This document shows, in pieces, positions 45,759 through 57,397 of a DNA stretch of 64,000 nt. The notes below the pieces were generated by a model. The model searched no databases and had not been told where the DNA came from. It saw only the letters and a list, made by a program, of their open reading frames with translations. Every line of letters begins with the position of its first letter. Position 1 is the first letter of the stretch. The DNA comes from CAVVNN01 sp963838035 (GTDB taxonomy: Bacteria > Actinomycetota > Thermoleophilia > Solirubrobacterales > 70-9). The stretch is taken from assembly GCA_963838035.1 (NCBI GenBank), contig CAWIPM010000004.1, positions 89,415 to 153,414 of the forward strand, in the 5' to 3' direction. The position numbers and the translations under genes are program-made.

Positions 45759-48700
45759 TCACCCCCCTCGCCCTGCGACCGGATGCGATCGGCGATTGTG
45801 CTTCGCGTGATTCTTGCGACAGGAAGCCTTGAGCGGCGGCACAATTTCGACGCTCTTGGCGTTGTGTCCGATGAAGGTGGCCGTTGCCCGCTGGGGGAAT
45901 TTGCAGAGATCGAGGGAGTTTTGAATCAGGCCCTTAGCGCCACCTTTCAACGCCAGGACAAACCTGGAGACAGGGGCGTCGGGCACTGCTTCGAAGGTGG
46001 TACGAAGGCCGCCGTGGAGCTGATCGATGCGACCGTTGAGGACAATGTGGAGCTGGCCATTGAGGTCGACGACCAGATCTGGGAGCTTGTGCCAAAGCCC
46101 GTCATCAAGTAGACCGGCCCTTCCAGAGGTTGGTCGAGAAGCGGAGTCCGGGCCTGCGCATGACCCAGAACCGAACTGGGGGGACAGGCACTCGCGGCGA
46201 ACTGGACGCGGGTGCAGGGGGCGTTGATGTGAGCGCTGTCGAGCTGCTCGGTCCTCGGCAATGCGACCTGCGTCGTGGCGATGTTGGCGCCGCCTGAAGG
46301 CATTTTGAGGACCGCGGTGATGGCGGGGTGTCCGCGGCGCTTGGTGCCGCCCTTCAGGCGCAGGGCAAGCTTGGGTTTGAAGGCGAGCGCCGGGCAGTTG
46401 CCAACCTGGAAGCGTTGGGAGAGCGGGGCGGCGACGCCCAGCACCGAGAGCGCAGAGCCGGTGAATGACATTTCTTCACAGCTGGTTGGGTTAAGTGTGA
46501 AGTTCGGCCTGCTCGCCTTGAGGGTGATTGAGCGAACATCAAGCGGGATCCCCTGCAGGATCGCCGGAATCGGGTCGCTGACAGCACGGATCTGAGCGGT
46601 GGTCGGATCGACGTGGACGGCGGCGCGGACGACGACGGTGCCGAGGTCGAATGGTCCTGCAACGGCGGGAGTAACGATCGCCAGCGAAACCGGCGCGCCT
46701 TTGTAGGGGCCGGCGAGGTAGACGCGGCCCTGGGTGTAGTAGGGGGTCGGGCCGGCGCCGACGCCCACTCGGACGGTGCCGACTTCGGAGTCCAGCGGAC
46801 AAGAGGGGCTGGCTTTCTCTTCGTTCCCCGTCTTGCCCGCGGCCGCCGCGATCGCGGCGTCGGGGCAGTAGGGGATGCCGGCCAGCCTGCCGACCAACCC
46901 AGCGGGGAGCGTAGTGTCTACGCTGGTCAGTTCCTGTGTGCCGTCTTGGCGCACGAGGCGCAGGGCGAGCGGGGAGTAGGCACCAGCCTGGACGTTTTCG
47001 GTTCCAGCACGCAATACCGGTGCGTGTGGCTCCGTGGCAGCGCTGCTTGGACATTCACCACCGTTCTCGGCGGCAGTTGTTTCGAAGCTCGTGCTCGGTT
47101 CGGCCGGCGTACCCGATTCCGGCGCCGAAAACGGCGTGATCACCGACGAGGTCTGATAGGTGCCACAGACGGCGGGCGTTCGTAGCGTGCCCCGTGGGCC
47201 TTCGAAGAAATAAAGATTTAGGTCTTCGAACGGGAGTTGCGGGTTTTCGACGAACCTCGCGGTGATGCGACCCGTTTGCCCGTCGGTCAAGAAGCTGCCG
47301 GGCAAGGTGACCTTAATGCCGTGGCCTTCGAGAACGATGTAGGCGCCGAGCAGTGCATTTGCAGGGTTCGCATGGGGAGTTGCCAGGTAGATCCATCCCT
47401 TGAGCGGGCTATTCAGCAGCGGAGTATGAACTTCGACCCGCCCGATCTTCGAGGCGCTGGGACACTGGGAAGGCGCGAGATCATGGAGTCCCACCTGCGA
47501 TTCCTGGCATCCAAGAAGACCGGTGGCCGACGAGGGGTTAATGGTCACGCCTTGCGGCAGAGTGACCACCGATTCCCTGAGCTCCGGCGTCGCCACTCCT
47601 TCAGGGTCTTCGTTCTGCGGGAGATGGATGGCGAAGAACATGCCCGCGGGCGCGTCGGCCAGGACCGTCGTGGGACGGGCTTCAATCGTAGGCTGGAATT
47701 GGAGCGCATTACAGCCGTCCACGGCCGGCAGATCAACGTGTTCGCTCGCGAAGACGCTGGGAACCTGGAACGAGTTGTAGCTGCCCACGATGGCGAGGGA
47801 GTTGCCCGAGCATTCCGTTGGCATCGTCAGGAATGGGGTCGGCGGGACTTCGGCAGGAACAGGCCCGATTTCCAGTCCGGCTTCACAGGATCGTTCGATT
47901 TCTTCAGCATTCATGAAATACGGAGCCCACGTACCCAGGCTCGAGTCACTGCATTCCGGCCCACCGTGCAAACCACGCAGACCATCGTGTGAGGGGTCTG
48001 CCGGAACGCCCCACAGGGTGACGGCAACGTGATTGACATCTTGCTGGACGGCGAAACTCGTCGCAGTTACACCGTAATCCCCATCACTGCGGACGCCCGA
48101 AGTGATATGGATGAACGGCGCGCCGTTGACCTCGATGCCAAGTTCACCGGGTGAGTTGGGGCCGGGTTCAAGGTTGAAGACCGGCTGAAATTTCATGAAG
48201 GCAGCTGATGATTCGAAGAGACCCGCCGTGCCGACCATGGTTGAGGGTGGGCACTCATCAACAAAGTATTCCGCGAGCTTGCAATGGGGGACGGCTTCCG
48301 GGTTGACGATCAGACCGGGTGGCAATTCCGTGCGGACTTCCCGAGGCTCGCGACTTGGCGGCGCTCCGGAAAGGTACCAAGAGTCGAAAGAGGGCGAGAA
48401 TTGCTTCGACGGAGTATACGTAGTGAACCGAAACTCGGTCGTGAACTCATACGGATGGCCGCCAGCTTGTGTGTAGGCCCTCTTCGAAGTATTCGTCAGG
48501 GAACTCTTGAAGCCGAATTTGCCGAACGGAGGTTTAGCCGTCGCAACGTTGGCGCCGCTTACTTCCTGCGGAGCAACGCCGCCGCCGCTGACGCGAACGG
48601 TGTCTTGCAACGGGCCTTCCACGTTTTGAGGCACTTCCACCCGGAATGACGCAACCAGTCGCTCGCCAACCGACAGCCTCGAAGGCAGGAAACCCTTAAA

Positions 48701-49426
48701 CGGGCCTTCCGGATAGGTACATGTCGTGAAGCTCATGCACATTTCGAAAGGCGCGAGATTTATGTAGCCGCCAGAAACGACTTGCGAATTAAAGAAGGCG
48801 ACCCCGTAGCTGATGGTTCCCGTGGGCGGAACGTTTTCCACGGTGATCGGTTCGGTGGCGCTGGTTGATTCGTCCCCAACGTTCTTGACGAAGACGGTGT
48901 AGTGGGCCAAGTTGCCACCCGGCACTACATAATCCGAAAACGGAACCAGCGAAAGCTGCAGAACCGGGCCTTCGTGGGTGGCGAGAGTTTTATCTTCGCC
49001 ATGTGCCGTCCCAGCAGCGCTCGTCGCCGTCAGCCGATAATGGTAGGTGGTGCTCGCCGCTAGGCCTGTTGCTTCGGCTTCGACGGGAACGCCACTGGTC
49101 CCTGATCCAATTTCCGCGGGGTTCTCTTTGCAGGGAACGGTCTGTCCATAGCTTAGGGTTTCGCCGTATTCAAAGAGACATTCGTCGAGTTCGATCCCGT
49201 TAGGGTTTACGGCTCCGTGCAGGGCGGCCCTGTCGTAGTGGACTTCCGTTGCTGGTCCTGTATTGGCGATCGGAGCCGCTGCCTCAGCGCTCGACGCTCC
49301 TAGCGTCAACATCAGCGCTACCGCCAGGGGCAGCCCAAAGCGAAGAATGCGCGTCGTCCTAGGCAGGCCTCCCCGCCCTGCGGCCAGATCGAATACACCA
49401 CCCGCCTTCATAGTTCGAACCTTCAT
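45759..49426 (-). pseudogene. Giant secreted FN3-domain surface protein 1 (frame break near C-terminus)
   Basis: About 1,220 codons from ATG at 49426, which overlaps the upstream gene's stop (ATGA). Signal peptide (LRFGLPLAVALMLTLGASSA), an FN3-like repeat (ALHGAVNPNGIELDECLFEY, later ASTTYHYRLTATSAAGTAHG), then long beta-rich regions. Near 46,115 one base is missing: the frame runs to an early stop at 45,947, while the next frame gives the natural end LPDLVVDLNGQLHIVLNGRI to the basic tail. 3668 nt, one short of a multiple of three. Probably wall- or matrix-associated; partners unknown. Confidence 0.65.
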
Positions 49427-52400
49427 TTCCCGCCCCCAGTCGCAGCACCGTTTCTGTGCAGGCGCCTTTTGCCTTTCCTCTTGTGGTGGTGGCGGGCCAC
49501 GCAGCGAACCTGCCCGTGCTTTTTGATCCGCACCTTGCCCTTGGCGCAATGTCTATGTTCCACAGCATTCCCAGGGCTGGCGAATGTTTCGGTGGTAAAG
49601 CTCGGTGCTGCGCTTTCGGCCGGTACAGCACCGTGGCACTGGTCCGCACTTTCGCATTCGGGTTGCGTCGCCGGGCGATGAAAGCCGCCTTCAACCCGTG
49701 CATCGAAGACATCGGGTGACCCGTCAGTGTCGAACACGCCGAGATTCTGACTGCTCTGGAAGGAAATATTTCGGCCGGATTCGTCGATAAGTCCCCCACC
49801 GGTGCCCTGTACCGCCACGCCGGAGGAGATGAGCCTGATACAGCCGCCGGCTTCAGAACACGTTCCTTCCCCCTGTGCCTCCCACTCGTAGACGTCGCAA
49901 CCCGTGAAGTGCTGTTCACATTTGGGATTCGTGCCCGTGTCGTTGTCTCGCGACACTAGGGGGGCGGCTGTTTCGAAGACGACGACATTGCCGTTCGCCG
50001 AAATCTCGCGAGACCCGTCTTCGGCGAATTCCGATGGAGAGCCATTCGTCGGATTGCTCAGCTTGACCGGGAACTGATCGTCGTTCCCGTTTCCGTCGTT
50101 GCCGTTTCGCCCGAATGAGATGCGAATAAGTTCGCCGGTTTGCATGTCGTAGCGGTAGAGATCCTGAACGTTGTCCTTATCGTCTGGGGTGAGGCGTCCG
50201 AAGCTCAAGAAGAGCAGATAACGGCCCGAGCGGCTCATCTGCGCCGCCGGGGGGAGCCGCCGTCCTGCCAGAGCCCGACGTCATTGGTTCCTGCCGCCTC
50301 GTCCTGCAGGCTGTTGAGTGTGCCCGGACATTTGGAGTCGATCACGAAGCCAGATTTTTCCGGCCCTGACTTTTCCGGCCCGGAGCAAAGCTTGGCCACA
50401 AATTTGATTTCTTCGCTGTTGACGTCGTAGACGTAGAGGTTGTCGGCTCCAGCCTGCGCCGTTTCACCGAAGCTGTTCGGCGCGGTTGTCAGGACGCCGA
50501 GGGCGACGAAGCTCTCGGCGGTGAGGTCTCTTGAAACCGCTGTCGTACCAAGGACGTTGGCTCCGGTGCCGGGGGTAGGATCACTCGCGTCACCGTGTGA
50601 TGCCTGAACCACTTCAGTGAGTTGGCCGTTTTCGACCTTAGAGACGTAGAGGTCGCGAGAAGTATCGGTATCCGCGTTGACCAGTGGCTGGGTCGTCGAG
50701 TACCAGATCAGCTTGCCATCGGGCGAGACGCCCATGAAGCGAGGTTCAGTGGCTGGGGCCGTTGCGCACGGTGCCGGTGAGGAACACTCGGACGGGGGAG
50801 CCAGATTGACCTGAATCGGGCTTTGACCGTTAACGCGAGCGAAAAGAGCTATCGGGTTCGGCCCACATCCTTCGCCTGGGTGGAGCGCGATCGGTCCCGT
50901 GTATGCGAGCGTCCGTCCGTCGCTAGAGACCATGCTCACTTCCATTGGGTCGGATAAGTCACCGCCGTCGATCATGCAGCCCGCGGCGGGCCCTGGGAGC
51001 GTGCCGGGGACCTCAACAGCGAGAGAGATGGTCGGAGAGGGACCGTCTGCTCCGACGATTTCATAGATCCGACTGGGACGTGCCTGGCCGATGTTGTCAT
51101 CGGGTCGCGGATCTTCGGGTGCAGGAAGGATACGTGTGGCGGTCGGAACGAATATCCGCGAGAGGTCATCGGAGGCGAACTTAGGAATGAAAAATTCGGG
51201 CAGGTACCGGCTTCCACCTTCAAGTACGCTCACCGTGGGGCTGGCAGGCGAGTTGAACGATCCGTCAATGAAGCCCATAGAGAGGAAGCCGGTCGAGGCT
51301 TCCTGCGCTTCACTGGCTGTCAGACCAGGTGCTTGCATATATATCCAGCGATCAAGTTCGGGGGCCAGAAATTCATGGCCAAAACCGGCTCCAAAGCTGA
51401 ATGGCTGCAGTCCTTCGGGCCCGCGATGGGTAATCGGCGCGTGCGTCTGCCAACCACTCGGTGTACGTTGGGCGATGTAGTAGCCAAACAACTCCGTGTA
51501 TTCGGAGGCAGCGAAAGTTGCGCCGATCGAGGCGAAGCCGATCCGTTCGCCGCCCGGAGCCACCTGGGGCCCAAGGGCCCCCGCTCCGTGCTTTTCTTGC
51601 GGCGACACCTGCTCGTAGGCGCGGCAATCCAGTAGGGCGAGCGAGGAGTTTTCTTCGCGCAGCAGACGATTGCCGCAGTTTTCAGCAGCTGATTCTTCCG
51701 CCGCGGATGGTTCGGTAGTGAGACTCTGGTCTGAAGTCTCGGCCGTCCCGTACGTGTTTTCAGCAACGACCCGGTAATGGTAGGTCGTATTTGGCTTCAA
51801 GTTGCCGAACTGAGCTTTGATTTCTTCGAAAGTGTTGGCGATGCCAAAGGTTTCGCTTACGGTACCTGTGGAGTAAGAGGTATCCAAACCTAGTTCAACC
51901 CGGTAAGTCCCAGCCGAGCCGTTCGGATTGAGTTCGGCTTTCAGTTCGACTTCCGTCGGCGTGACGAGCTGAGTCGTCAGTTCCCTGACTGAGACCGGAT
52001 CGAGAGTCCTGAAGGCCTGCACGGCGCCATTTACCAATCCTTCGCTGTTTTTGGCGACTGCACGCCATCTGTAATCAGTCGCCGGTGAGAGGCTTGAAAC
52101 TGCGGCCTGAACCGGGTTGTTCTGGCTGACGAGGCCGAGATCTGTCCAGGACGTCGCAACCGTTCCGGCCCCGAAGGCGCTGCCGTCTGCCTGGTATTCG
52201 GAGGCAGTGATGTATTCGAAGCGATATTCCGTATCGAAAGCCTCAGGGTTGACCTCGGCGTGCAATGTAGCCGTTGTCGGCTCGATGTCCGCACTTCCTG
52301 TTCCTTAACGAGCGGCGGACCGGGTTCCGGCAGTGACATCCCGATGACGCGCCCATGTTCTTCGGGGGCGAAAACGTAATTGGTCGCGTAGAGGTAACCG

Positions 52401-53812
52401 CGGATTCGCCGACGGCAATGCCACCGACACTGAAGTAGTCGCCGCGTTCAAGGAAGGTGGCAACCAGAGGGGACTGGAGCTTGGCGAACAGCGAGCCATC
52501 GGCTTTGTAGCCGACGAACGCGTAGCTCGCTTCATTTGTATGGCCTTCGATTTCCGAAGCGATGTAGACATCGTTGGCGCCATCGACTGCCAGATGCTGG
52601 GCTTCGCCAGCAGGGTGAAGTGTGCGAAGGAGGCTCCAATTGAGTTGTACTCAAAAACCCCACTGGAGCTTTCGCCGATGGCGTAGACATCGTTCAGTTC
52701 ATCTACCGCCACCGATTGGACATTGCCGAGGCCTGGAGTGTCGACCTGCCCGATGTACTGGCCTTCGGGGTTGAACGTCTCGATGCGATTGTGATCGCCG
52801 ACGTAGACGGTACCGGTGGGTCCGACAGCAATCTGGTCATGGAGATGAGGAAGTTCGGCTGTCCATTTAATAAAGGTCCCGTCAATTCCACTCTGAAGAT
52901 TGCCTCCCGCTTTGCAGACATCCCCCAAGCTGGTGAGGCAGCGCTCGGCGCCCCCACCTTCCACGACTCTTTCGACTTCGGCAACGTGCTGGCCGCCGGT
53001 GAGCGTGTATTCGGTTCCAAACTGGCCTTCGTGGCTGTAGATGGTCGAGAGGTGAACGTCATCCCCGCCCGCGTTGTTTTCGAAGGTGATTTCGTAGGGT
53101 GAGCTCCCGGTTGCGTCTCCGGGGCCGCCGGTGACCGTTGCAGATCCACCCTCACCGCCGAGTGCTCCGACGGCATCGAGGGCCGCTTCGACTTCGGCCG
53201 CTGTCGCGTTGTAGGGAATGTCCCTGAATCTTGGCTCGGTCCTTCGGTGTTAAACGCTTCGGCATAGGGGTATTTGAACCTAAGACGATATGTTCCGCCT
53301 TCTGCTTTGACGATCAGCTTGTCGACCTCGTTTTTGCTCGAGTTGTCAGGGCCGTGGGCGACCACGTCTCCGCCGAAAGCGAAAAGAAGTGTCCGGCCGA
53401 TGGAATTGAGGACGCGGTTATGTCGCTGTCTGTAACGTAGAAATCGCCGTGGTGGGATCTACGGCAACGCTTCGGCTTGATCGAGCATCGGCCAAACGCG
53501 AGTGCGCCTAAACGGCATGGAGTACAAGGGACGCAGGTCGTCGTGCAGTCTGTTCTTCTTCTTCGCGTTGAGGATCCATAGCGTAGGCGAAGATAGAGCT
53601 ACTTCAGAGGTGAACTTTGAGACTTGTGGCGAATCCGGCGCGACGTAAAGGTCACGTTGCTGGGGTCACGGCTACACCTCGGTGGTCGAGCAGGAATCCA
53701 GCGTTCGGGTTCTGCTGTTCTCCGAAGATGCGTTCAGCGGCAAGAGGTAGCGGCAGCAGTAGGCTACAAATCAGCAATGCAAGCCAAGAATCGGCGCGAG
53801 TGGGCGCGCTGA
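49423..53812 (-). pseudogene. Giant NHL/FN3 surface protein 2 (multiple frame breaks)
   Basis: Joined frames give a signal-like start (LALLICSLLLPLPLAAERIF), NHL-type propeller repeats (VAVDPTTGDFYVTDSD-like, AVGPTGTVYVGDHNRIETFN), a GDIPYNATAAEVE-type module, two FN3-like repeats (TATLHAEVNPEAFDTEYRFE), and a C-terminal WD/TolB-like propeller (FMGVSPDGKLIWYSTTQPLV) with a basic His/Lys tail. Breaks occur near 53,650, 53,450, 53,400, 53,225, 52,630, 52,300 and 50,240. No credible start codon. Same family style as the downstream gene, with which it overlaps. Confidence 0.6.
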
Positions 53813-54642
53813 GGGCGCACGCGCTCGTAAAAACGGCGCGACGATCGAGAGACGCTGTTGTCGTAGCGCTCGATCTGGAGCTAGGAGACGATTTCCGGTT
53901 CACGATATGCTTTCGTTGCCTGCGGTGATACGGGTGCGAACGCGCTGGCTCAAGGCTTCTCACCAGCACCACGAAATGGGAGAGAGGCGAAGCAGGACGA
54001 AGCGAGATGAAAGACCAGGCGCAGCGGGGTCGGCTCGGAGCTTTGGGGGCAGGCGGTGAGCGGAAAGGACTGAACGGCGCAGATGGCGAGGTTGTGCTTC
54101 TCTCCTCCAAGCTCTCAACTCTCTGCCGAACCGATCGCCCTGGCGATGTTGGGCTTGTTGCCTGTGCGATCGTCTGCGAAGGATGTGAGTAACTCAGGTC
54201 CTACGAGGTGACACCGCACCGTAGCGAGGCAGTGAACACACGGCTAGATGGAAGTAAGGCTCGTTCCTCGGGAGGGTGGCGTAACGGGCGGGCCTACCCC
54301 GCCTCGATCGAAGCCGGCGGAGAAGGACACCTCGCGGCGCGAGCCCGACCGGCGCGCGGGTGGGCGGGCGGAGCGGCTCTAGATGGTTGATTCGGGGCGG
54401 TGTCGGCAAGGTGGTTCGCGGAACGCTCAGGCGTGTAGTCGAGGATTTCAATGCAGAGTGGCGAAGTCGGCGGTGCGAAGCAACGTCGACCGAAAGGCGC
54501 GATGCACGCGACTTGACACTCTCTGCACCGTCGTTTATGCACGGCGGACAATCTCCTGCCGCAAGTCCGGAAACGCCTGCGTCGAGTCACCGATGCGAGG
54601 TCGCGACGCTCTGCGTCGCCTGTGGGCCTGGAATCAACCATC
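53813..54642. other. Gene-free stretch at the right end of the insertion
   Basis: About 830 bp with no gene I can support. Frames are short or low-complexity; one minus-strand frame has a Cys-rich stretch (CGRRLSAVHKRRCRECQ) near 54,530 but no family likeness. It may be eroded upstream sequence of the surface-protein gene. Confidence 0.4.
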
Positions 54643-54914
54643 AGGCCGGCAACCGGACAGAATCGGCCCAGCCATCGCCACCGCATAGTCGAAGAGGACC
54701 TGGGCCCCAGCGGTGTAGAGACGCTTGGAGGCGAGCGCGTGCTCGACGCCGATCTCCCTGGCAAGAGCCTCCACCGCCGGACAAATCCTCTGAAGAGGCA
54801 AACCCGCCCGCCTGAAGCTGGCGAGGACGAAGGCCTCCGCAAAGCCGATAAAGGGCATGGTGGCGGCCTTGCCCCGGGCGGGAAAGCATGTAATCAGCGA
54901 GTGCTTCGACTCGG
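54643..54914 (+). repeat. 272-bp direct repeat, copy B
   Basis: Same orientation and 99% identical to 45314-45585; it marks the right junction of the 9-kb insertion. It carries the same internal frame break of the DUF433 gene as copy A. Confidence 0.95.
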
Positions 54915-55060
54915 GTGGACGAGCCCACCACTGGACGGTGGACTTGGGGAGATCTAGATAGGCCGCCGTCTCGCGCAGGGTGAAGATGGCGCGGGCGACG
55001 CGGAGGTCATCCGCCCCGAATGCGCTTCCTCGCTTTGCCTGGTTTCTTGATAGCAGTCAC
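54643..55060 (-). pseudogene. DUF433-type antitoxin, N-terminal part with repeat copy B
   Basis: GTG at 55060 begins TAIKKPGKARKRIRG; one extra G in GGGG near 55,014 must be skipped to continue ADDLRVARAIFTLRETAAYL, DLPKSTVQWWARP, an HTH that begins such antitoxins, and then MPFIGFAEAF into the repeat. Truncated by the insertion; the C-terminal part is at 45,117-45,313. Confidence 0.65.
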
Positions 55061-55221
55061 CTCCGGGTGATCGTGGCGGCGGCGTGGACCGGCGGCAAGG
55101 TCGCAATGCCGGAGCCCGAGATACCTCGGCGATAGAAAAGAGCGGGGCCAGGACAGCTGAAGCCTGGCGGGCATCGAAGTGCCGGGCGACAGCGGGACTC
55201 ACCTCGCCGCTGCCGGAGGGT

Positions 55222-56565
55222 TCAGCCGCCGAAGCCGAACTTCTCGCCGCCGGCGCCTCCCCCAGCACCTCCGCCCGAGCTCGGTGGGCTGCTCGGCCCC
55301 GGCGCGGGAGCGGGTTCGGGACGAGCCGCCGATTCAGAGGGCGCCGAGCTCGACTCGAAGCCGAATTCTTCCGGTGGCGGCTGAGAGGGCGCCGACCCCG
55401 GCTGCGGCTGTGAGGGGGTTGATGATTCGCCCGATGGAGCCGGAGCAGGGCTCGGTTCAGGGGGTGGCGCCGGAGCTTCGGCTGTTGGCGCTTCGGAAAC
55501 GGTCTTGACGATTGGCGGGGGCGCGCTGTGACCTTGTGCAGGTGGGGGCGAGGCGATACCGGCGCCGAGGCCGGGGCCGATGACGCCGGTTGCCAGGCAG
55601 GTGGCGGTCGTCGCAGCGCCGGCACCGCAGATCGCGAGCGCCTTCTGGGCGGTGCCGGTGAGCGCGCCGGCAGAGCTGGCGTCACCGGGACCGAAGCCTC
55701 CACTTGCCCTGAAGGCGGCCAGTCGCAGCTTGGTTGTAGCCACCTGGGCGGTCTCGGTTGCGTGGCCGAGCCAGCGGCCGAGCTGGTCGAGGATTCCGAG
55801 GTGGTGGCCGAGCTGCGAGCCGCCGGCGCCGGCGAGCAGGGCGCTGGCGCCGAGCTCGTGCAGACCGTGGCGGAGCTCGGCGAGGAAGGAGCGGCAGTGG
55901 CCGCAGTGGCTGAGGTGACTGCGAAGCAGGCCCCGCTCCTGCTCGGTGGCGATGCCGGCCAGCTCCTTCTCAGCGAGGGATCGGCGGGCGAGGTCCTGGA
56001 CGTCGGGGCAGAACTCCTGCCCTTCGATGGCCTGCAGGCGCCGGCGTGCCTGCTCGGTCGATCGCAGGACGAGCTTCTTGGCGGCGGGAAGGCTGATCTG
56101 CAGGCGCTCCGCGATCTCGGGGACGGTGAGGCCGAGGCCGAAGCGCAGGGCGATCGCCTCGCGATAGTTGGCGCGCATGCGACCGAGCGCCTCCTGGAGG
56201 CGGAGCGCGTTCTCGCGGGCGACGGCGCGCTCGGGCGGCGCGGTCTCCTCGGCGGGGGCGTCGGCAACCGCCTCAAGCGATGTCGTGGGACGAGCGGCAC
56301 GAGCCCGGAGCTGGTCGATGGCGGCGTTGCGGACGCTGGCGAAGAAGGCGGCACGCAGGTTGCGCGGCGCCTGGCCGGCCTCGATCCTGTGGTGGAGGCG
56401 GATGACGACCTCGGCGACGGCGTCCTCGGCGTCGGCGCGAGAGACCCTAGCGCCGAAGCGGCGTAGGAGGAAGGCCTCGCCGAGCGGGCGCAGCCGCTCG
56501 AGTTCGCGCGCGGCGGAGTCGGGTCGGCGGGGCGGGCGGCCGGGGAGCGGGCGGGCGGCCTCCAT
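55222..56565 (-). CDS. ECF sigma factor fused to a zinc-finger, membrane-spanning anti-sigma-like region
   Basis: 447 residues. Sigma region 2 (AEDAVAEVVIRLHHRI, then LRAAFFASVRNAAIDQLRAR), region 4 (MRANYREAIALRFGLGLTVP, EIAERLQISLPAAKKLV), then a zf-HC2-like motif (LRSHLSHCGHCRSFLAEL), a hydrophobic segment (ALAICGAGAATTATCLATGV) and a long Pro/Ser-rich tail ending GGEKFGFGG. The order suggests a sigma factor tethered to the membrane and held by its own anti-sigma module, to be freed by proteolysis. The targets may be element genes. Followed by 230 bp of apparently gene-free DNA up to the VapC gene. Confidence 0.8.
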   Translation of the reverse strand: MEAARPLPGRPPRRPDSAARELERLRPLGEAFLLRRFGARVSRADAEDAVAEVVIRLHHRIEAGQAPRNLRAAFFASVRNAAIDQLRARAARPTTSLEAVADAPAEETAPPERAVARENALRLQEALGRMRANYREAIALRFGLGLTVPEIAERLQISLPAAKKLVLRSTEQARRRLQAIEGQEFCPDVQDLARRSLAEKELAGIATEQERGLLRSHLSHCGHCRSFLAELRHGLHELGASALLAGAGGSQLGHHLGILDQLGRWLGHATETAQVATTKLRLAAFRASGGFGPGDASSAGALTGTAQKALAICGAGAATTATCLATGVIGPGLGAGIASPPPAQGHSAPPPIVKTVSEAPTAEAPAPPPEPSPAPAPSGESSTPSQPQPGSAPSQPPPEEFGFESSSAPSESAARPEPAPAPGPSSPPSSGGGAGGGAGGEKFGFGG

Positions 56566-56797
56566 CAGGGCGTCGGGAAACTTTGGAGGCGAGGCCCACT
56601 AGGGCAGGAAGAAACGCGCGTCATCGCCACCAAGACGCAGGCTGTCGTGGATTCGATACCCCCAGCCGATACGAAAAGCTCTCTCATCCGGAAATCCGCC
56701 GCCGACATTTGATGAAACGGAAGGCGCAACGTAGGCGCGGTCCCCGCGCCGCGCAAGCGCCTTGGACGAAATACGGGGCGGGCAGCCGGCGAGGGGC

Positions 56798-57193
56798 TCA
56801 GGCGGGTGCAGCGTGGAGCGTGAGACCCTCAAGGACGGAGGCGATCCGCTCGAAGTCGGCATCGAAGCTCCAGAGGGAGTGGCCGGCCTGCGCTGCCATG
56901 ACCGCGATGACAACGTCGGTGAGTGGAACGGACGTGCCGGCGCGGTGCAGGCGATGGGCGCTGGCTCCGACCTGGCGCCAACCGGCAGGGTCGAGGTCGA
57001 CCCAGGGCAGCGAGGAGAGGGTGACCCACGTCTTTTCCTCGACCTCGCCCTCGGCTCCCGCGAGGACCTCGGCGAGGACCGGCCCACAGGTCGAGACCTC
57101 ACCGGACTCGAGCAGCTCGCGCAGCGTGGATGCCCCGCCCCTGACACCGCGACGGGCGAAGTCGATCCAGACGGAGCTATCCGCAAGAACCAC
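56798..57193 (-). CDS. VapC-type PIN-domain toxin
   Basis: 131 residues from GTG at 57193, starting two bases before the antitoxin stop ends. VLADSSVWIDFARRG, PVLAEVLAGAEGEV, PLTDVVIAVMAAQAG and LWSFDADFERIA give the PIN acidic residues. A ribonuclease toxin; the pair is intact. Confidence 0.92.
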   Translation of the reverse strand: MVLADSSVWIDFARRGVRGGASTLRELLESGEVSTCGPVLAEVLAGAEGEVEEKTWVTLSSLPWVDLDPAGWRQVGASAHRLHRAGTSVPLTDVVIAVMAAQAGHSLWSFDADFERIASVLEGLTLHAAPA

Positions 57194-57397
57194 TCAGCCC
57201 CTACGGTCGACTGCGCGGAGCTCGGCGGAGACGTCTTCGATCTCGATCTCGCCGGCGTTCTCGAGCAACCAGTCGACCGCGCCACGGCGGACGTGATCGG
57301 CGATCGCCGCCTCGACCGCCTTGGTCTTGGTCTCGCCGCGGTGGCGGGCCATCAACGCTTCCATGAGGCGATCGTCGAGGTCGAGGGTTGTTCGCAT
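57194..57397 (-). CDS. VapB-type antitoxin
   Basis: 67 residues. MRTTLDLDDRLMEALMARHR, GETKTKAVEAAIADHVRRGA is the ribbon-helix-helix of the VapB (DUF2191) group; the C-terminal acidic part (EIEIEDVSAELRAVD) binds the toxin. Its ATG lies inside the operator repeats. Confidence 0.9.
   Translation of the reverse strand: MRTTLDLDDRLMEALMARHRGETKTKAVEAAIADHVRRGAVDWLLENAGEIEIEDVSAELRAVDRRG

Larger units (their letters stand above)
45586..54642. mobile_element. 9-kb insertion between the direct repeats
   Basis: Joining copy A to copy B across this segment would reunite the N- and C-terminal parts of the DUF433 gene. The segment holds two giant surface-protein genes and about 0.8 kb without genes. 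It has no transposase and no terminal inverted repeats that I can see, so entry by homologous recombination through the 272-bp sequence is the simplest reading. Confidence 0.6.

Noticed and set aside
53600..54200. Separate small plus-strand genes in the right part of the insertion
   Set aside because: They are antisense to the eroded start of the surface-protein gene and have no RBS or motif.
54294..54842. Cys-rich minus-strand open frame resembling a zinc-binding recombinase tail
   Set aside because: The frame runs through the repeat copy in the wrong phase for the DUF433 protein, and the Cys pattern matches no family I know.
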